From Monocercomonoides exilis (Eukaryota > Preaxostyla > Oxymonadida > Polymastigidae), in contig LSRY02000008.1 in NCBI GenBank assembly GCA_001643675.2, positions 567,501 through 631,500 on the forward strand: a DNA stretch of 64,000 nt, read 5' to 3'. A program made the translations under genes and the position numbers. Positions 35,291 to 45,304 of this stretch are shown here, one piece after another (within the stretch, counting starts at the first letter, position 1; each line of letters opens with the position of its first letter). Below the pieces are notes generated by a model. The model was not told where the DNA came from. It searched no databases and was given only the letters and a program-made list of their open reading frames with translations.

Positions 35291-35428
35291 CTAGTTGTTG
35301 TGCATGCTTAGCTGGCACTCTATCGGAAGGGTGCTGGACGTGACTGTTCGTATTAGATATTGCAGCCTTCGGGCTGCAATATCCGGACCTGGATACGACG
35401 AACAGCCTCCCAGGTGCACAACAGTTAG
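35291..35428 (+). ncRNA. Structured RNA-like element directly after the Element 2 transposase gene
   Basis: Five bases after the TAA begins a strongly folded stretch. The outer helix 35291-35304/35415-35428 has 14 pairs, two of them G-U. A perfect 12-bp hairpin with a TTCG loop (35356-35367/35372-35383) sits on a helix CTGTTCG (35344-35350) with CGAACAG (35399-35405), which is enclosed by CTGG/CCAGG pairings that could form a pseudoknot (35388-35392 or 35312-35315 with 35410-35414). Its 3' side reads CAGCCTCCCAGG, as in the element after the Element 1 gene. The helices are conserved in order but not in sequence. No known ribozyme consensus was recognised; hammerhead core sequences are absent. 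Confidence 0.55.
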
Positions 35429-36157
35429 AATCCGATTGTTTTCTTTTGGTTATTGTCCCTGATATGTCCCTATTTATTTCTTGGTTATTGTCCCGCTTAT
35501 ACATGTATATATCGAGATTCATTAATATATAGAGTTGTGAAGGAATTCATTGATCTTTGAGTGAGGTTTTTGGAAGGGAGAGTTGTTGAGAGTGTGAAAT
35601 GTTGTTTTATCATTGTGTCTGTCTTTTTTCTTTGTTGGATTTGATCTTTTTGAGTCAAAGAGAGAGAAATATCAGAAAGGGGTGAGTGGATGGAAAACAG
35701 AGGGAAAATGGACAAGTTTGTTTTTGAACTTTTAATATTAGTATTCTTTTTTGTTTGGAATTGTCTTTGATACCACGAATTTGTTGTTATAGTACAGTTT
35801 TTTCTTATATCTTTTATTGTTCAAAATTGTTGACATTTTGTCGATATTTGGTGAATGTTTTATGATTATGTAATAAAACTTTGTTTAATTGAAAGTTGAT
35901 GAATTTGATTAGAAAATTTCTAACTGTTTTCAATTTTTTAAATGATTAATATCATGAAGTACTTTTTGTTTTTTTATGCCATTTTGATTGGTGGATGATT
36001 GTTATTTTTTAACGTATTTTTTTTCATTTCACTCATTTTTCTATGATTTTCAGTAAAACTCAATTACAAAAATGAAACACATTTTTGAAACGACCACTCA
36101 TCTAATCATTCAGTAATGCATGAAAAATGAAAAAATATGACTCATACACAACAACAT
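35429..36157. other. Spacer between transposase gene and right 450-bp repeat
   Basis: AT-rich DNA with no coding frame of note; probably 3' untranslated and subterminal sequence of the cassette. Confidence 0.5.
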
Positions 36158-36607
36158 TTTTGAATGAAAAAAAGGATCCGACCCTATATTTTATTTTTTT
36201 CGAGGGCAAAAAGATCAAAAAATTACGCGCTAAAGGGCGAAAATTGCAGATTTCAAAAAGCAGTTTTTTAGTAATATATGAAGTTAAATCGATGAAATAA
36301 ACCATTTTGAACAAAAAAAAGTGGCATCGAGATTCTGATCCTTCTGTCATCTTCATTGTTTGAAGCGGAAAACAGAAGTTTTTTCCATGAATACAAGTTT
36401 TAAAAATTCAGAAAAAACATTTTTCTAACTCTTATCACATACATAACTATTAAACAAAAAATCAAAATTTTTCTGATATTTGTTTTTTTTTTAATAAATA
36501 ATTAAAAATTCAAAAAGATATGGTTCTGATTAAAGCTGGAGTTTTGTTTCTTTCATTTTTTTAAAACCACTAACTTTTCCAACTTTTTACCAGTTTGCTA
36601 ATACTTT
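36158..36607 (-). repeat. 450-bp inverted repeat, right copy
   Basis: Reverse complement of 28196-28645 with only a few differences. The inner edge is at the TTTTGAATG block, the outer edge at the AATACTTT block. Confidence 0.9.
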
Positions 36608-38299
36608 CTTTTTTTTAATGTTTGTAGTAATGCTATTATTTCTCAAATATATTTTTTATTTACCACTTTTTTTAAAAAATATGTCATAATATATTCAAAA
36701 TCTTTATATTTTATGTTTGTTTGTCAGTAATATCTGATTCTTAAACTGTTGGCCTGTATTTATCTTGCGTTGCGGCTTTTATGAGAAATGGTTTTTTATA
36801 AAAAAAATGGAGAATTTCATCAGATTCTGCTTTCAACCGAACATATTTTCTGGCGCTGATTGAGTTCACTCTGCTGCTCGTGCGCCAACAAGAAGAATGA
36901 AATATCATGCATTCATTCATCTTCTTGGCGAGTTGCAATAATTATTGAAGCAGTGGCATTTTTTTATTTATGAAATGCTTTTACAGCGCATTGTTGCTAA
37001 TTCAATGAGACGGGGAATTCAATTGTTTGTCGACTGGAGACAGCAGCGGAAGAGCAAGAAATGTAAAAGAATGCTCATGTTTTATGCAGGACAAGGGAGA
37101 TTTGTTTTGCAGAAACAGAACTGCAGAGAAAGGAAACGAACGAGAACAAAAGATGGAGGTAAGAAAAAGGAATGAGAAGCAAGAGAGGTAGAATGGAAAA
37201 TTAGAAAGGTTATTTTGTTCAATCTATTTAATTCAATCTTCTTTTTTTTTTTCAATTTTGAACTTAATAATTATAATTTCAAGATCCTTGCATGATTTTT
37301 TATTATTTTTTCTCTGATTCAGATACAGATAACATTCTCACATGGCTTTTTTTGACGAAGCAGACGCGTCTGTTGAATATGCTAGTCTCAGAATTGCGAG
37401 CAGAAAACAGATGGTGCGGCGTTGGTGTGCGTCCATTTGGTTGGTGATGGGCTGAAACATGGCGTGCCGAGAGTTGACAGTCGAAGAACAAAATGCAGGA
37501 GTTGATTTGGCCGTTTGAGTGGAAGATGCAGGAGCATCGGTAGAACCTGGCGCGAATGCGGGAGTTTGATAAGCCACGAAAGACATAGCGGACAGCTGGA
37601 GCAGAAGAAGTGGTGTCGCCGACGCTGCTGCTGTTGAAGCAGCGGGGGGAGTTCTATAAGGAATCGGAGCTTTCGTGCGTGACTGCGGTGCATAAGAAGA
37701 AAATTGTCTGGGAAGATAACAAAGTGTTAGTGAAGCTGCTTGAGTGCAAGAAGTGTGAGCCTTGTGAAGTTGTGTTAAAGATACGGGAGACATGACGGGA
37801 GCTGAACTGAAAGATGGGAGATAAGAATGTGAAGAGGATGGAGGTGGAGATGAGCAAGAAGATGCTTGCGAGTCAGCAGATGGAAGAGAGAAAGTGGAAG
37901 AGAGAGAAGAAAAAGAAGGAGATGAAGACAATGAGAACTGCAAAAAGATGGAGGATGAGAGAGAAGAACGAAATTTTGTTCAGCGGAGATAACATAGAAG
38001 GGAAATTGACGTCGCCAATTGAGAGAGAAAGAGAAAGAGGAAATAGAGTTGAGCACGAGGGTTCTTTATAGACAGAGAAAGATGGCATTTCCAAAAGCAA
38101 AGTCGATAGAATGATGCATTTGGAGTTATTTGATCAAGGCAGAACATCTCTTGTTATTCCTTCCTGCGAAGAATGACTGCTGTCAGGAAAATTAGTGGAA
38201 CACAAAGACTACTTGGGTTTTATTTCGCAATGAAGATAAGCAGAGGTGGGCAATACGAACTCAATGAGAAGGTGCTAAAGAGGAGATGGACTATTTTCT
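36608..38299. other. Decayed passenger sequence, Element 2 right arm
   Basis: AT-rich to about 36740, then mixed coding-like DNA with frames on both strands (36945-37175 plus, 37338-37943 minus), none of which shows a recognised domain. A purine-rich plus-strand block at 37800-38040 would code for a Lys/Glu/Arg-rich helix. I treat the whole as remnants. Confidence 0.35.
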
Positions 38300-39076
38300 G
38301 TGGAGGACGAAGAGAACGAAGAGAGAAGGAAAAGCGAGCTGAGAGTGCTATATGGCAGCTCGTCAGAAGCATCGAAGTCTGCTTCGAAGAAAAGCAGACG
38401 TGCTTGTGATACGTCTTCAGTGATTTTATCATTATCATCATCTTCTTCTTCTTCTTCTTCTTCAAAGCCTCACTCACACTCTCATTCCTTAAATTCGTCC
38501 CATTCAAAATCCAGCTCGTCAACAACAACCTTATCTCCTTCCTCAACAGCTGTTCCAACTGCATCATTATCATCACCTTCTTCTTCAACTTCTTCTATTT
38601 CATCTTCTTCATCAGCCTCTCAAAATACATCTGTTATCAAACAATTTTGTCATCCTCTCCAGCCACTTGCACAGACACACAAGAAGCACAGCTATCGCAC
38701 ACTCAAACCGATCTCTATTGCGCATCCACGCTCAACACTCTCGCAAAATGCAGCTGAAATCAAAAGGCAGAAGAGGAAGCCAGCATCAAGTCAGAAGCGG
38801 AACTCGTCTCTATCACCTTTTTCTTTGATGTTATCTTCTTCCATTGCTACTTCCTCTTCCTCTGCATCTTCATTGATTTCTTCTCCATCTTCAAATCTGC
38901 TCTCTTATTCTATTTCTTCCAAAAAGAAAACTGAGAATGGAAATGAAAAAGAAAAGAAAAGAAAAGCGAAAATGATGCCAAAATTGCAACAACTCACAGC
39001 TCTCCTGAAACGACACATGAGGAAAACGAAGATGATGCAGAAAATCAGCCAAATGGTATTATCACTTCTCATCTAA
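38300..39076 (+). CDS. Ser-rich protein of unknown function (passenger)
   Basis: This open frame of 258 residues begins with a charged lead (MEDEENEERRKSEL), followed by long Ser-rich tracts with His and Thr, a basic middle part (AAEIKRQKRKP) and a basic C-terminal helix. I do not recognise it. Composition matches low-complexity nuclear proteins of this kind of protist. It lies in the passenger arm of Element 2 and may be one exon of a captured gene that continues at 39316. The opposite-strand frame is a shadow. Confidence 0.4.
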   Translation: MEDEENEERRKSELRVLYGSSSEASKSASKKSRRACDTSSVILSLSSSSSSSSSSKPHSHSHSLNSSHSKSSSSTTTLSPSSTAVPTASLSSPSSSTSSISSSSSASQNTSVIKQFCHPLQPLAQTHKKHSYRTLKPISIAHPRSTLSQNAAEIKRQKRKPASSQKRNSSLSPFSLMLSSSIATSSSSASSLISSPSSNLLSYSISSKKKTENGNEKEKKRKAKMMPKLQQLTALLKRHMRKTKMMQKISQMVLSLLI

Positions 39077-39315
39077 ATGCCTCTTCGAAACCAGATAGAA
39101 AAGTATTTCCATCTTCTTCAATATAAATTCGACTGACTATTTCGACGTCGTCTCCACATTCAGACTTAGTTATATATTCTTCTTCTTCTTCGTTTTCTTC
39201 ATCATCCTCTTCTTCTTCTGTTCTTCAAGAAATACAGTGCTCGCTCCATTTCACACTTCCTTCTCTTCTCCACCACTGGGTCTGCTGTGTTGAGACTTTC
39301 GTACGGAGAAGCACT

Positions 39316-40152
39316 ATGGAAGACAGTGTGTTGCTGCTGCCTGTTGATGGATGGGACATAGAGAAGCTTGTGTGCGACGGAGAAGAGGGGATTTTGGCTC
39401 GCATACTGAAATATCCGCAGGAGCTGAGGTTTGCTGAGAAAGGAATGAAGGCACTGGAAGACAGAGAGGATGAGATCTGGGCAAGGAGGATGAGAGAAAA
39501 GGAGAAAAGGAAGAAGGAAAGAAAGAGAAAAGATGGAGAAGGAAAAGAGAGGAAGGATAGAGAAAGAAAAGAAGAAGAGGATGATAAATCCATAAATAAG
39601 CTCAATACAAACATAGAAGCAAATGATGTTGAAATTAACTCACAATCGTTGCCTTCATCTTCTCTTTCGTCGTCATCATCTTCTTCTTCATATTCTTCAA
39701 CAGAAAGTATTAAAGAACAGAATGTGAATGCACACACAACAAATGCAGCTGATGATGCTTTTCTTCAACCTCCTCTGAATATTCCTCCTCCTCCTCCTCT
39801 TTCCGCTCAAGCTCAATTCAATGCCTCTGCTCTCTTCTCAACTACTTCTTCCATACTCCCCTATGCACCTCCTCCAACCTTTCCTTCCTTTCCTTCCTTT
39901 CCTTTTTTTCCCCCTCCTCCTCCTCCTCCTTCTTCTTCTTCTTATCCTTCCTCTTCCTCTTCTTCGTATTCCCTTTTTCCATTTTCTCTTCCCCATCATC
40001 TTATTATATCTTCGCAACTCGATTCATCTTCATCTTCTCCTTTTCCTTCTTCCCCTTCTTCAATTCCCCCATATCCCCTTCTTATCTTTCTTTCTCTCAG
40101 AGCAAGGAATGACAGATTTCGAGGAGTGTTATTTCATCTGTTTCTTCCTTAA
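39316..40152 (+). CDS. Charged/Ser-Pro-rich protein of unknown function (passenger)
   Basis: This open frame of 278 residues begins with a compact, ordered-looking segment (MEDSVLLLPVDGWDIEKLV, then GILARILKYPQELRFAEKG), followed by a long Arg/Lys/Glu helix, a Ser run and a Pro/Ser-rich end. It may be a further exon of the gene starting at 38300, since both are on the plus strand and have the same composition. Plus-strand coding-like sequence continues in other frames to about 40730 (EEAGRARRAGHVKWKE). Function unknown. Confidence 0.45.
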   Translation: MEDSVLLLPVDGWDIEKLVCDGEEGILARILKYPQELRFAEKGMKALEDREDEIWARRMREKEKRKKERKRKDGEGKERKDRERKEEEDDKSINKLNTNIEANDVEINSQSLPSSSLSSSSSSSSYSSTESIKEQNVNAHTTNAADDAFLQPPLNIPPPPPLSAQAQFNASALFSTTSSILPYAPPPTFPSFPSFPFFPPPPPPPSSSSYPSSSSSSYSLFPFSLPHHLIISSQLDSSSSSPFPSSPSSIPPYPLLIFLSLRARNDRFRGVLFHLFLP

Positions 40153-40745
40153 CACGAAAGCCTGAAAGCATTGATACGAAAGGCAGAGGAGAGAGATGAT
40201 TGTTAATTCAGCGCCGAGTGAATCAACAGTTGAGGAGCCACTAAGATGTGCCAGGAAAAATGACTCCGCCTCCTCATTTGAACGAGGCGATCTTGAGTGC
40301 TCTAACAGATCAAGCAGATGAGGTTGCAGCTGGCAGTGAGGGAAAATAAACAAATGGAAAGGCTTTAACTGGTGAGCTGGAAGCTGTCGGTATACACACT
40401 CCAACAGAGCTTGTCGAGCGAGATGATAGTGAAGATGGAACGCATCATGCTGAAGAAGCATATTGACTGATTTCACAGCAAGATGAAAATAACAACACTG
40501 AAACCTCCAATGGCGAGATACGTGGTGATGAGATACTCAACAAAGTTGCTGATGTCATCGTCGAGCAGGAGCAGAGGCTGGCAGCACTGAGGACGGAGAG
40601 GTTGGTGTCGGAGGGGAAGAGGGAGGAAGCGGGGAGAGCACGAAGAGCAGGGCATGTGAAGTGGAAGGAATAAACAGATATGTTGGAGGGGCGAAGGGTT
40701 CTTCAACAAGAACAAATGAGGGTGGGGTTGAGGCGGACGAGCTGG

Positions 40746-41129
40746 TCAGCCGCGGAAAAGAGGAAGGAGTACACAGCTAGTTATCCGTCGAGGAGGGAGA
40801 AGAGGGAAGAGTGGGCTGATCCAGAGGGAGTTTTCTATTGAGCGGCAGATGCAGAGAACAACAGTGGAAAGGGAGATGCAGGTCTCAAGCAGGTAGCTGA
40901 CCTGGCGGGCAGAGGAGCCGGTGTCTTGGTCGACGAATATCTGGTGGACGCGGAAGAATGTGATGAAGGGGAGGAGGTCGACATCGAGGTTGGGGTCGGT
41001 GGGAGGAGTGGGAGGCGATGGAGGGGGTGAAGGAAAGGATGCGAAGTGGAGGTTGAGAATGGAGAGGGGGAGGTCGGCGCCGGCTGTGTCCAGCACGAAT
41101 TCGCTGAGCTCATCGATGGCAAACACCAC
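40746..41129 (-). pseudogene. Minus-strand coding remnant, helical-repeat-like
   Basis: This is a 127-residue frame with FAIDELSEFVLDTAGADL, a Pro-rich insert, and LLPFITFFRVHQIFVDQDT followed by ARQVSYLLETCISL. It looks like a piece of an alpha-solenoid protein. The plus strand here is also open, but its product is Gly/Arg-rich and less protein-like. Sequence to 41505 on the minus strand gives another unrecognised frame. Confidence 0.35.
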
Positions 41130-41505
41130 GCGCTCGAGGGAAAACTGTCAAATAGCGTCTGCCTCCCCCAAGAACACCCAGCTGCTCAATCCATGGGTCT
41201 GTGCCTGGCCTCGCTAGCCTCCTCATGCATCGCTGCGATCTTTATGCATCCCCCGTCTCAGCTCCCCCTTCTCCCCTCCACCAATCATACACTCGCTGCA
41301 CTCCACCACGCTGCTGCTCCCAGTGCACTTGATCTGTGAAAACGCTGTGCTCGCAATTTTGCACAGTGTTTCGAACTCTCATGGCACCAGCCTCCAAGAG
41401 CTGATTGTTATCAGCCTGAAAACCATCATCTCCACTTTCAAAAGTTACTCTAACATCCTCATTCAAGGTCGAAACTGAATTAAGCAAGACTGCAGAAGAA
41501 TTCAA

Positions 41506-42243
41506 GCAAACTTATTCACATATCTGTCCAGCTTTCAAAGTGATTTTCGAAGAGGAAGAAATAGCGCAAAGAAGAATATTCAAAAAATGGTTGAATGGAA
41601 TGTTCATCAAACAACTTAGGCAATGCTTAAAAGAAAAACAGATGATGAAAAAGATGTATTCATAATAGTTGTGAGCTTTTTTAGTGAAAAAAGTGAAATT
41701 TTTCTTATTTCTTTTTAATTTTTTTTGATTCTAACTTTGCAATTTTTAAAAATAACTTTGATCAATCTATTAAAATAACTTCTTTGAAGTATTATTTATT
41801 TCCAAGCAAATATCAACGACAAATTGTTGTATATTTGATAAATGTCTTGAGTTTCTATTCTCTTTTTCAATGTTTATTATTGAATATCGATTGTTTTTAA
41901 CGAAAGTTTTAAGATCTTCAATATTTATATATAAATTTCTTTCCAATAACATCATAAAACTTATTATAATATAAAAAATTATTGATTTCATATAGTTATT
42001 ATTGTTATCATGTTATATTAATGATTAAAAAAATGTTTTGTTGCGTTTATTGAATTTTCGATATTTTTTTTTGAAATTATTTTTATTTCAAGATATTTGA
42101 AATAAAATCAATTGTAAACAATTTTAAACGAACAAATAAATTATATTAACAATATATGAATGCAGATTTTTGCATGATCATCATTTTTATTTTTCTTTTT
42201 TAAGCAACCCTTAATGAAAATTTTTTCTGATCAAACGTCGGAA
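41506..42243. other. AT-rich right end of Element 2
   Basis: Mostly AT-rich without recognised content; leads into the right terminal inverted repeat. Confidence 0.5.
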
Positions 42244-42271
42244 TTTTTTATGATATCAAAAAAAATCACCC
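42244..42271 (-). repeat. Element 2 right terminal inverted repeat
   Basis: Perfect 28-base inverse of 21119-21146, followed by the second target copy ATGT at 42272-42275. Confidence 0.92.
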
Positions 42272-43506
42272 ATGTCAAAGTGGACGAGCAATTCAGTCAC
42301 TATCTGTGCTTCAGCTTTCAAAGTCAATGTTACGCTAACGTAGGGACGCCATTTGGAGCAAGGGATGCGCCCAGAGTATTCACAAAGATAAAGAGACCGG
42401 CGGAGTCATATATCAGAGAACAGTGGAAAGTGAAGCTGGCAATATATCTAGAAAACATTCTCCTTATGCACCCAGACAGGGAAGTTTTGAGATCGATCTC
42501 ACAGGAGATAGCTCAGTTCCTGAGAAATCTGAGCTGGATACTGTTGGAAGAGAAATTGAACTTGTAATCAACAAGGAGTGTGGAGTTTTTGGGATGGAGT
42601 TGGAATTCAGAGAAAATGGAAGTGACGCTCCAAGAGAGGAAGAGAGTGCTGCTCCTGGAGGATGTGCGAATCTGGATAGCACATGCAAAGAAAAGGAGGA
42701 GACAAAGGACGAGGGATTTAGCAGCACTCCTCGGGAGGTTGAATTTTGTGAGGTTACAACACCCACCAGCGAGCTTGTGGATGGTGCGAATGCAATATGT
42801 TCTGGGGCAGGCAATAGCCCGCGGGGGCTGAAAGGGAACGGGAATAGCCAACACAATGTTGTTGGGAGAATTAACACACTGGAGAAAGATACTTCAAGAA
42901 AACAGACCAAGGAGTCTGAAGAGAAGGAACAGACCTGCGGTACTAACGACGGACGCTTCAGAGCTGGGATTGTGTGCAGTGCCAACAATACTGAAAGAGA
43001 GCAGGGAAGAGAAGATATATGTCCATGGAAGTTGGACGCGCAAGGAGAGTGCATTAGCGATCAACGAGAAAGAGTCCAGGGCAGTGTTGAGGACACTAGA
43101 GAGAAAGTGAGTGTGACTGCAACAACAGAGGATAGACCATATTCGTCTGAGGACAGACAATATGTCCACGAGATGGACAATACAGAAGAAGAGGGTTGCG
43201 CCATCGCTCATTCCAATACTGAGAGCATTGGAGAAGAAGCTGAACAGCCTGGACATTACAATACAGATGGAACATCTCCCGGGAGAGCAGAACACGGAAG
43301 CAGATGCACTCAGTCGGATGGCGAAAAAGCCGGACTATGCACTGAAGGGGGAGAAGGTTGCAGAGATATTGCAAACAGTCGCACCGAGAACACTGGAAAC
43401 AATTTCAGAACCGATTGCGCAGGTGCCTTGCGGAAGTTCTTGGAGACTTTCCTCCATGAGAAAGAAGTGTGAGAGAGAGAGAGAGAAACGCAAGGAAATG
43501 AGATAG
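42272..43506 (+). pseudogene. DIRS-like reverse transcriptase (3' part) and RNase H
   Basis: The RT frame resumes after Element 2 with HVKVDEQFSHYLCF and GTPFGARDAPRVF (RT region B). The catalytic motif, usually YLDD, reads YLEN at 42445-42456. After TAA at 42565 the same frame continues with SVEFLGW (thumb start) and an RNase H domain: TTDASELGL, NEKESRAV, RTDN and HLPGEQNTEADALSR hold the usual Asp, Glu, Asp and C-terminal His/Asp. Further in-frame TGA codons stand at 42829, 43108 and 43114. All four stops could come from C to T changes in CAA or CGA. A GA repeat near 43471-43486 is followed by loss of the frame. The protein cannot be made intact and its RT centre is altered. The overlapping open frame 42423-43472 is a shadow. 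Confidence 0.85.
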
Positions 43507-43867
43507 TACTAGTCCACCCGTTCCTGAGAAACATCGGAAGGACTCTGAAAGAGAAGATGAACGAAGCCCAGAGGGATCTAACGATTCTGATTCTGCCAGC
43601 CTGGCGGGGGCGGACCTGGACCACGTTACTGCAGCCTGGGCATTTGATAAGGAACCTGGGGAACTTTCAGGAGTGCATGATACCAAGAGCAAAGATGAGA
43701 AGGGAAGGCTGGAAATTATTCCCAGGAGATGTAATAAGCATTATACTGGAGAGGAAAATATCCCAGGAAGGGACCTCTTCTAAACATGGGGTGAATACGT
43801 CGGAGCAAGAGATATAGCAGCAGCAATACTGAAAAACCAGAAGAGTGAAAGATATACGTGGAGAGCG
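43507..43867 (+). pseudogene. DIRS pol-recombinase linker
   Basis: A frame reading VHPFLRNIGRTL, then LTILILPAWRGRTW and a C-terminal part (ending 43817) corresponds to the linker after RNase H in DIRS elements, the segment containing a P-W motif. It is in a different frame from both the RNase H part and the recombinase, so decay or recoding separates them. Confidence 0.6.
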
Positions 43868-45136
43868 TTGCGAAGATTTAAGCAGTTTCTTGATAGAGAG
43901 AGCATGGATGACACGGACCCCCTCACAAACAAAGACGCCAAATGGATTATGGCGGAGTTCATTGAAACACTCTCGAATACAAACCTCTCAAGCGGAGTGA
44001 TAAATCAGACAGTACGGAAAGTGCTGGATTCTATTAACCTCTTCAGAGAGACTAAGGTTGACGTGAAAGACATAGAGATATTTCCAAAGACCTATGTGGG
44101 GGAGAAACCAAGAAGAGGCAAACGATACAAATCGATGTGGGACTTGACAATCATCACGAAATGGGCTGAAGCCACTCACGATATGAAAGACCCACAGACC
44201 CTCCAAAGGAGGGCTCTCATTTTAACTATGATATTTGGTGCGTTAAGACCAGCAGAGCTGGAGAGGATGAGAAGAGGGACAACGATACTTAAAGAGGATT
44301 TAGTCCAGACACAAGTACAAACAAAGACATCAGGGGGAGAGACTGTTAAGGTTATTATAAATAAGCATCCAAACCAACGTATCGATGCGGTAGCAGCGCT
44401 CCAACGTTGGATAGATTATACAAAGACATCCTTTAGAGACGAACATGTGTGGTTCGATATCAGGGAGAGGCAACCTGCAAACTTGCAGAGGATTAAAGTA
44501 GAATTCGTGGCTGTCCTGAGAGAGAACGGAATACCCGACACATTTACCGCGTACTCGATAAGACACGCTGTGATAATGCACTTAGCAAGACAACAAGAAG
44601 AAGATTGGAAAGCAATCAATGCTTGTGCGAGATGGGCGCCAGGCTCTAGAGTAGCCCAGGAGTATTACACCGTGCTACCAGTTCAATGCACGAGATGGAT
44701 CCTGGAGACGATCGGAGGCCCAGTACCCCTTGCTGAAAAGGGAGACAAGTTGGAGAAGGATAGCGAAATAAAGGATATTTCAAATGAGAATACAGAAGCT
44801 GAAACAAAGGAGTATCCTGAAGAGACATCACAATCGAGGGGAGAAGCGGAGACGAGCAAGAGAAAGAGGTCGAAGAGAAGAGGGTCGATTCGAGAGATGA
44901 GTTCGCAGCATGAGAACGATATAGCACAACTCCCCAAGGGTGATGAGACACTTTCTATAATTCCCCGCAGCATTTTGGAGCTGACGGAGGGCAGACAAAC
45001 TGCCTTGCAGAAGAAGCCGGAAACTGTTCGGAGGAAACGCGGAGAGAGATGCATAGGACAAATTGTCATTACCGTTCAAGCGCAGAAGACCCGATCGAGA
45101 ACACCCCGAAAGCATTCCAAGTATAGGAGGGAGTAG
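43868..45136 (+). CDS. Tyrosine recombinase of the DIRS-like element
   Basis: An uninterrupted frame of 422 residues. The N-terminal half has the SAM-like DNA-binding pattern (MRRFKQFLDRE, then AEFIETLSNTNLSSGVINQTV). Box I is FGALRPAEL with Arg 127. Box II is AYSIRHAV with Arg 232 and His 233; the usual first His of HxxR is Tyr here. ARWAPGS supplies the Trp, and EYYTVL the nucleophile (Tyr 266 or 267). In DIRS elements this enzyme inserts a circular cDNA without target duplication. A charged C-terminal tail of about 130 residues has no known domain. It is the only retrotransposon gene here without internal stops, but the start is uncertain because the frame may join an upstream one. Confidence 0.85.
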   Translation: MRRFKQFLDRESMDDTDPLTNKDAKWIMAEFIETLSNTNLSSGVINQTVRKVLDSINLFRETKVDVKDIEIFPKTYVGEKPRRGKRYKSMWDLTIITKWAEATHDMKDPQTLQRRALILTMIFGALRPAELERMRRGTTILKEDLVQTQVQTKTSGGETVKVIINKHPNQRIDAVAALQRWIDYTKTSFRDEHVWFDIRERQPANLQRIKVEFVAVLRENGIPDTFTAYSIRHAVIMHLARQQEEDWKAINACARWAPGSRVAQEYYTVLPVQCTRWILETIGGPVPLAEKGDKLEKDSEIKDISNENTEAETKEYPEETSQSRGEAETSKRKRSKRRGSIREMSSQHENDIAQLPKGDETLSIIPRSILELTEGRQTALQKKPETVRRKRGERCIGQIVITVQAQKTRSRTPRKHSKYRRE

Positions 45137-45246
45137 AGACAGGGGCCGCACCTTCATCTACAGTCCCTCTATTCATCCACCGCACGAGATTGTGCAAGGC
45201 AGGAAAGTTTTAGATCAGTGGAGAAAAGAGAGTACGGGATTTCAGA
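45137..45246. other. 3' flank of the recombinase gene
   Basis: Short non-coding stretch leading into the internal complementary region. Confidence 0.4.
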
Positions 45247-45304
45247 ACTCATTATTGAGGAGCAAACCTGCTCCTTGCGTTCATAGATTCGCTTTATTGA
45301 GAAT
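45247..45304 (-). repeat. DIRS internal complementary region
   Basis: The reverse complement matches the left terminal repeat 2657-2717 closely: GAACGCAAGGAGCAGGTTTG, then CTCCTCAATAATGAG, with AGCGAAT beside it. Its position just behind the recombinase gene is where DIRS elements carry this region, used to circularise the cDNA. Confidence 0.65.

Larger units (their letters stand above)
28196..36607. mobile_element. 8.4-kb cassette with 450-bp inverted repeats inside Element 2
   Basis: Positions 28196-28645 and 36158-36607 are near-identical inverted repeats of about 450 bases with a few differences (for example in the T/A-rich part near 28300 versus 36500). Between them lie two divergently oriented genes of the same family, a USP-only gene (minus) and a USP-transposase gene (plus). 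The cassette may be a separate transposon nested in Element 2 or the functional core of Element 2 itself. I could not find a convincing target duplication at its outer edges, so the first reading is not proven. Confidence 0.6.
21119..42271. mobile_element. Element 2: 21.2-kb TIR transposon with USP gene pair cassette
   Basis: The ends are perfect 28-bp inverted repeats, GGGTGATTTTTTTTGATATC followed by ATAAAAAA, flanked by the direct repeat ATGT at 21115-21118 and 42272-42275. Joining 21118 to 42276 restores the RT frame exactly (SAYQHV, then KVDEQFSHY). The terminal sequence is related to, but different from, that of Element 1 (shared start GGGTRATT and a T run before a GAT/ATCAT block), so they are two members of one group. 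It contains decayed passenger genes on its left arm, the 8.4-kb cassette 28196-36607 with the USP and USP-transposase genes, and plus-strand Ser-rich frames plus minus-strand remnants on its right arm. Confidence 0.9.

Noticed and set aside
35291-35428. Assignment of the structured element to a named ribozyme class
   Set aside because: Hammerhead core sequences are absent, and I could not fit it to the twister or HDV layout by eye; only the paired structure is supported.
4145-42271. Polinton/Maverick or giant-virus-like identity of the large elements
   Set aside because: No PolB, retroviral-type integrase, packaging ATPase, protease or capsid gene was seen, and the target duplication is 4 bp.
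2978-43116. TGA as a sense codon in this organism
   Set aside because: TAA also interrupts the same frames, and the intact transposase and recombinase genes contain no internal TGA, so decay is simpler.
42423-43472. 349-residue open frame overlapping RT/RNase H
   Set aside because: The RT and RNase H motifs lie in another frame; this one has no family features and is an overprinted shadow.
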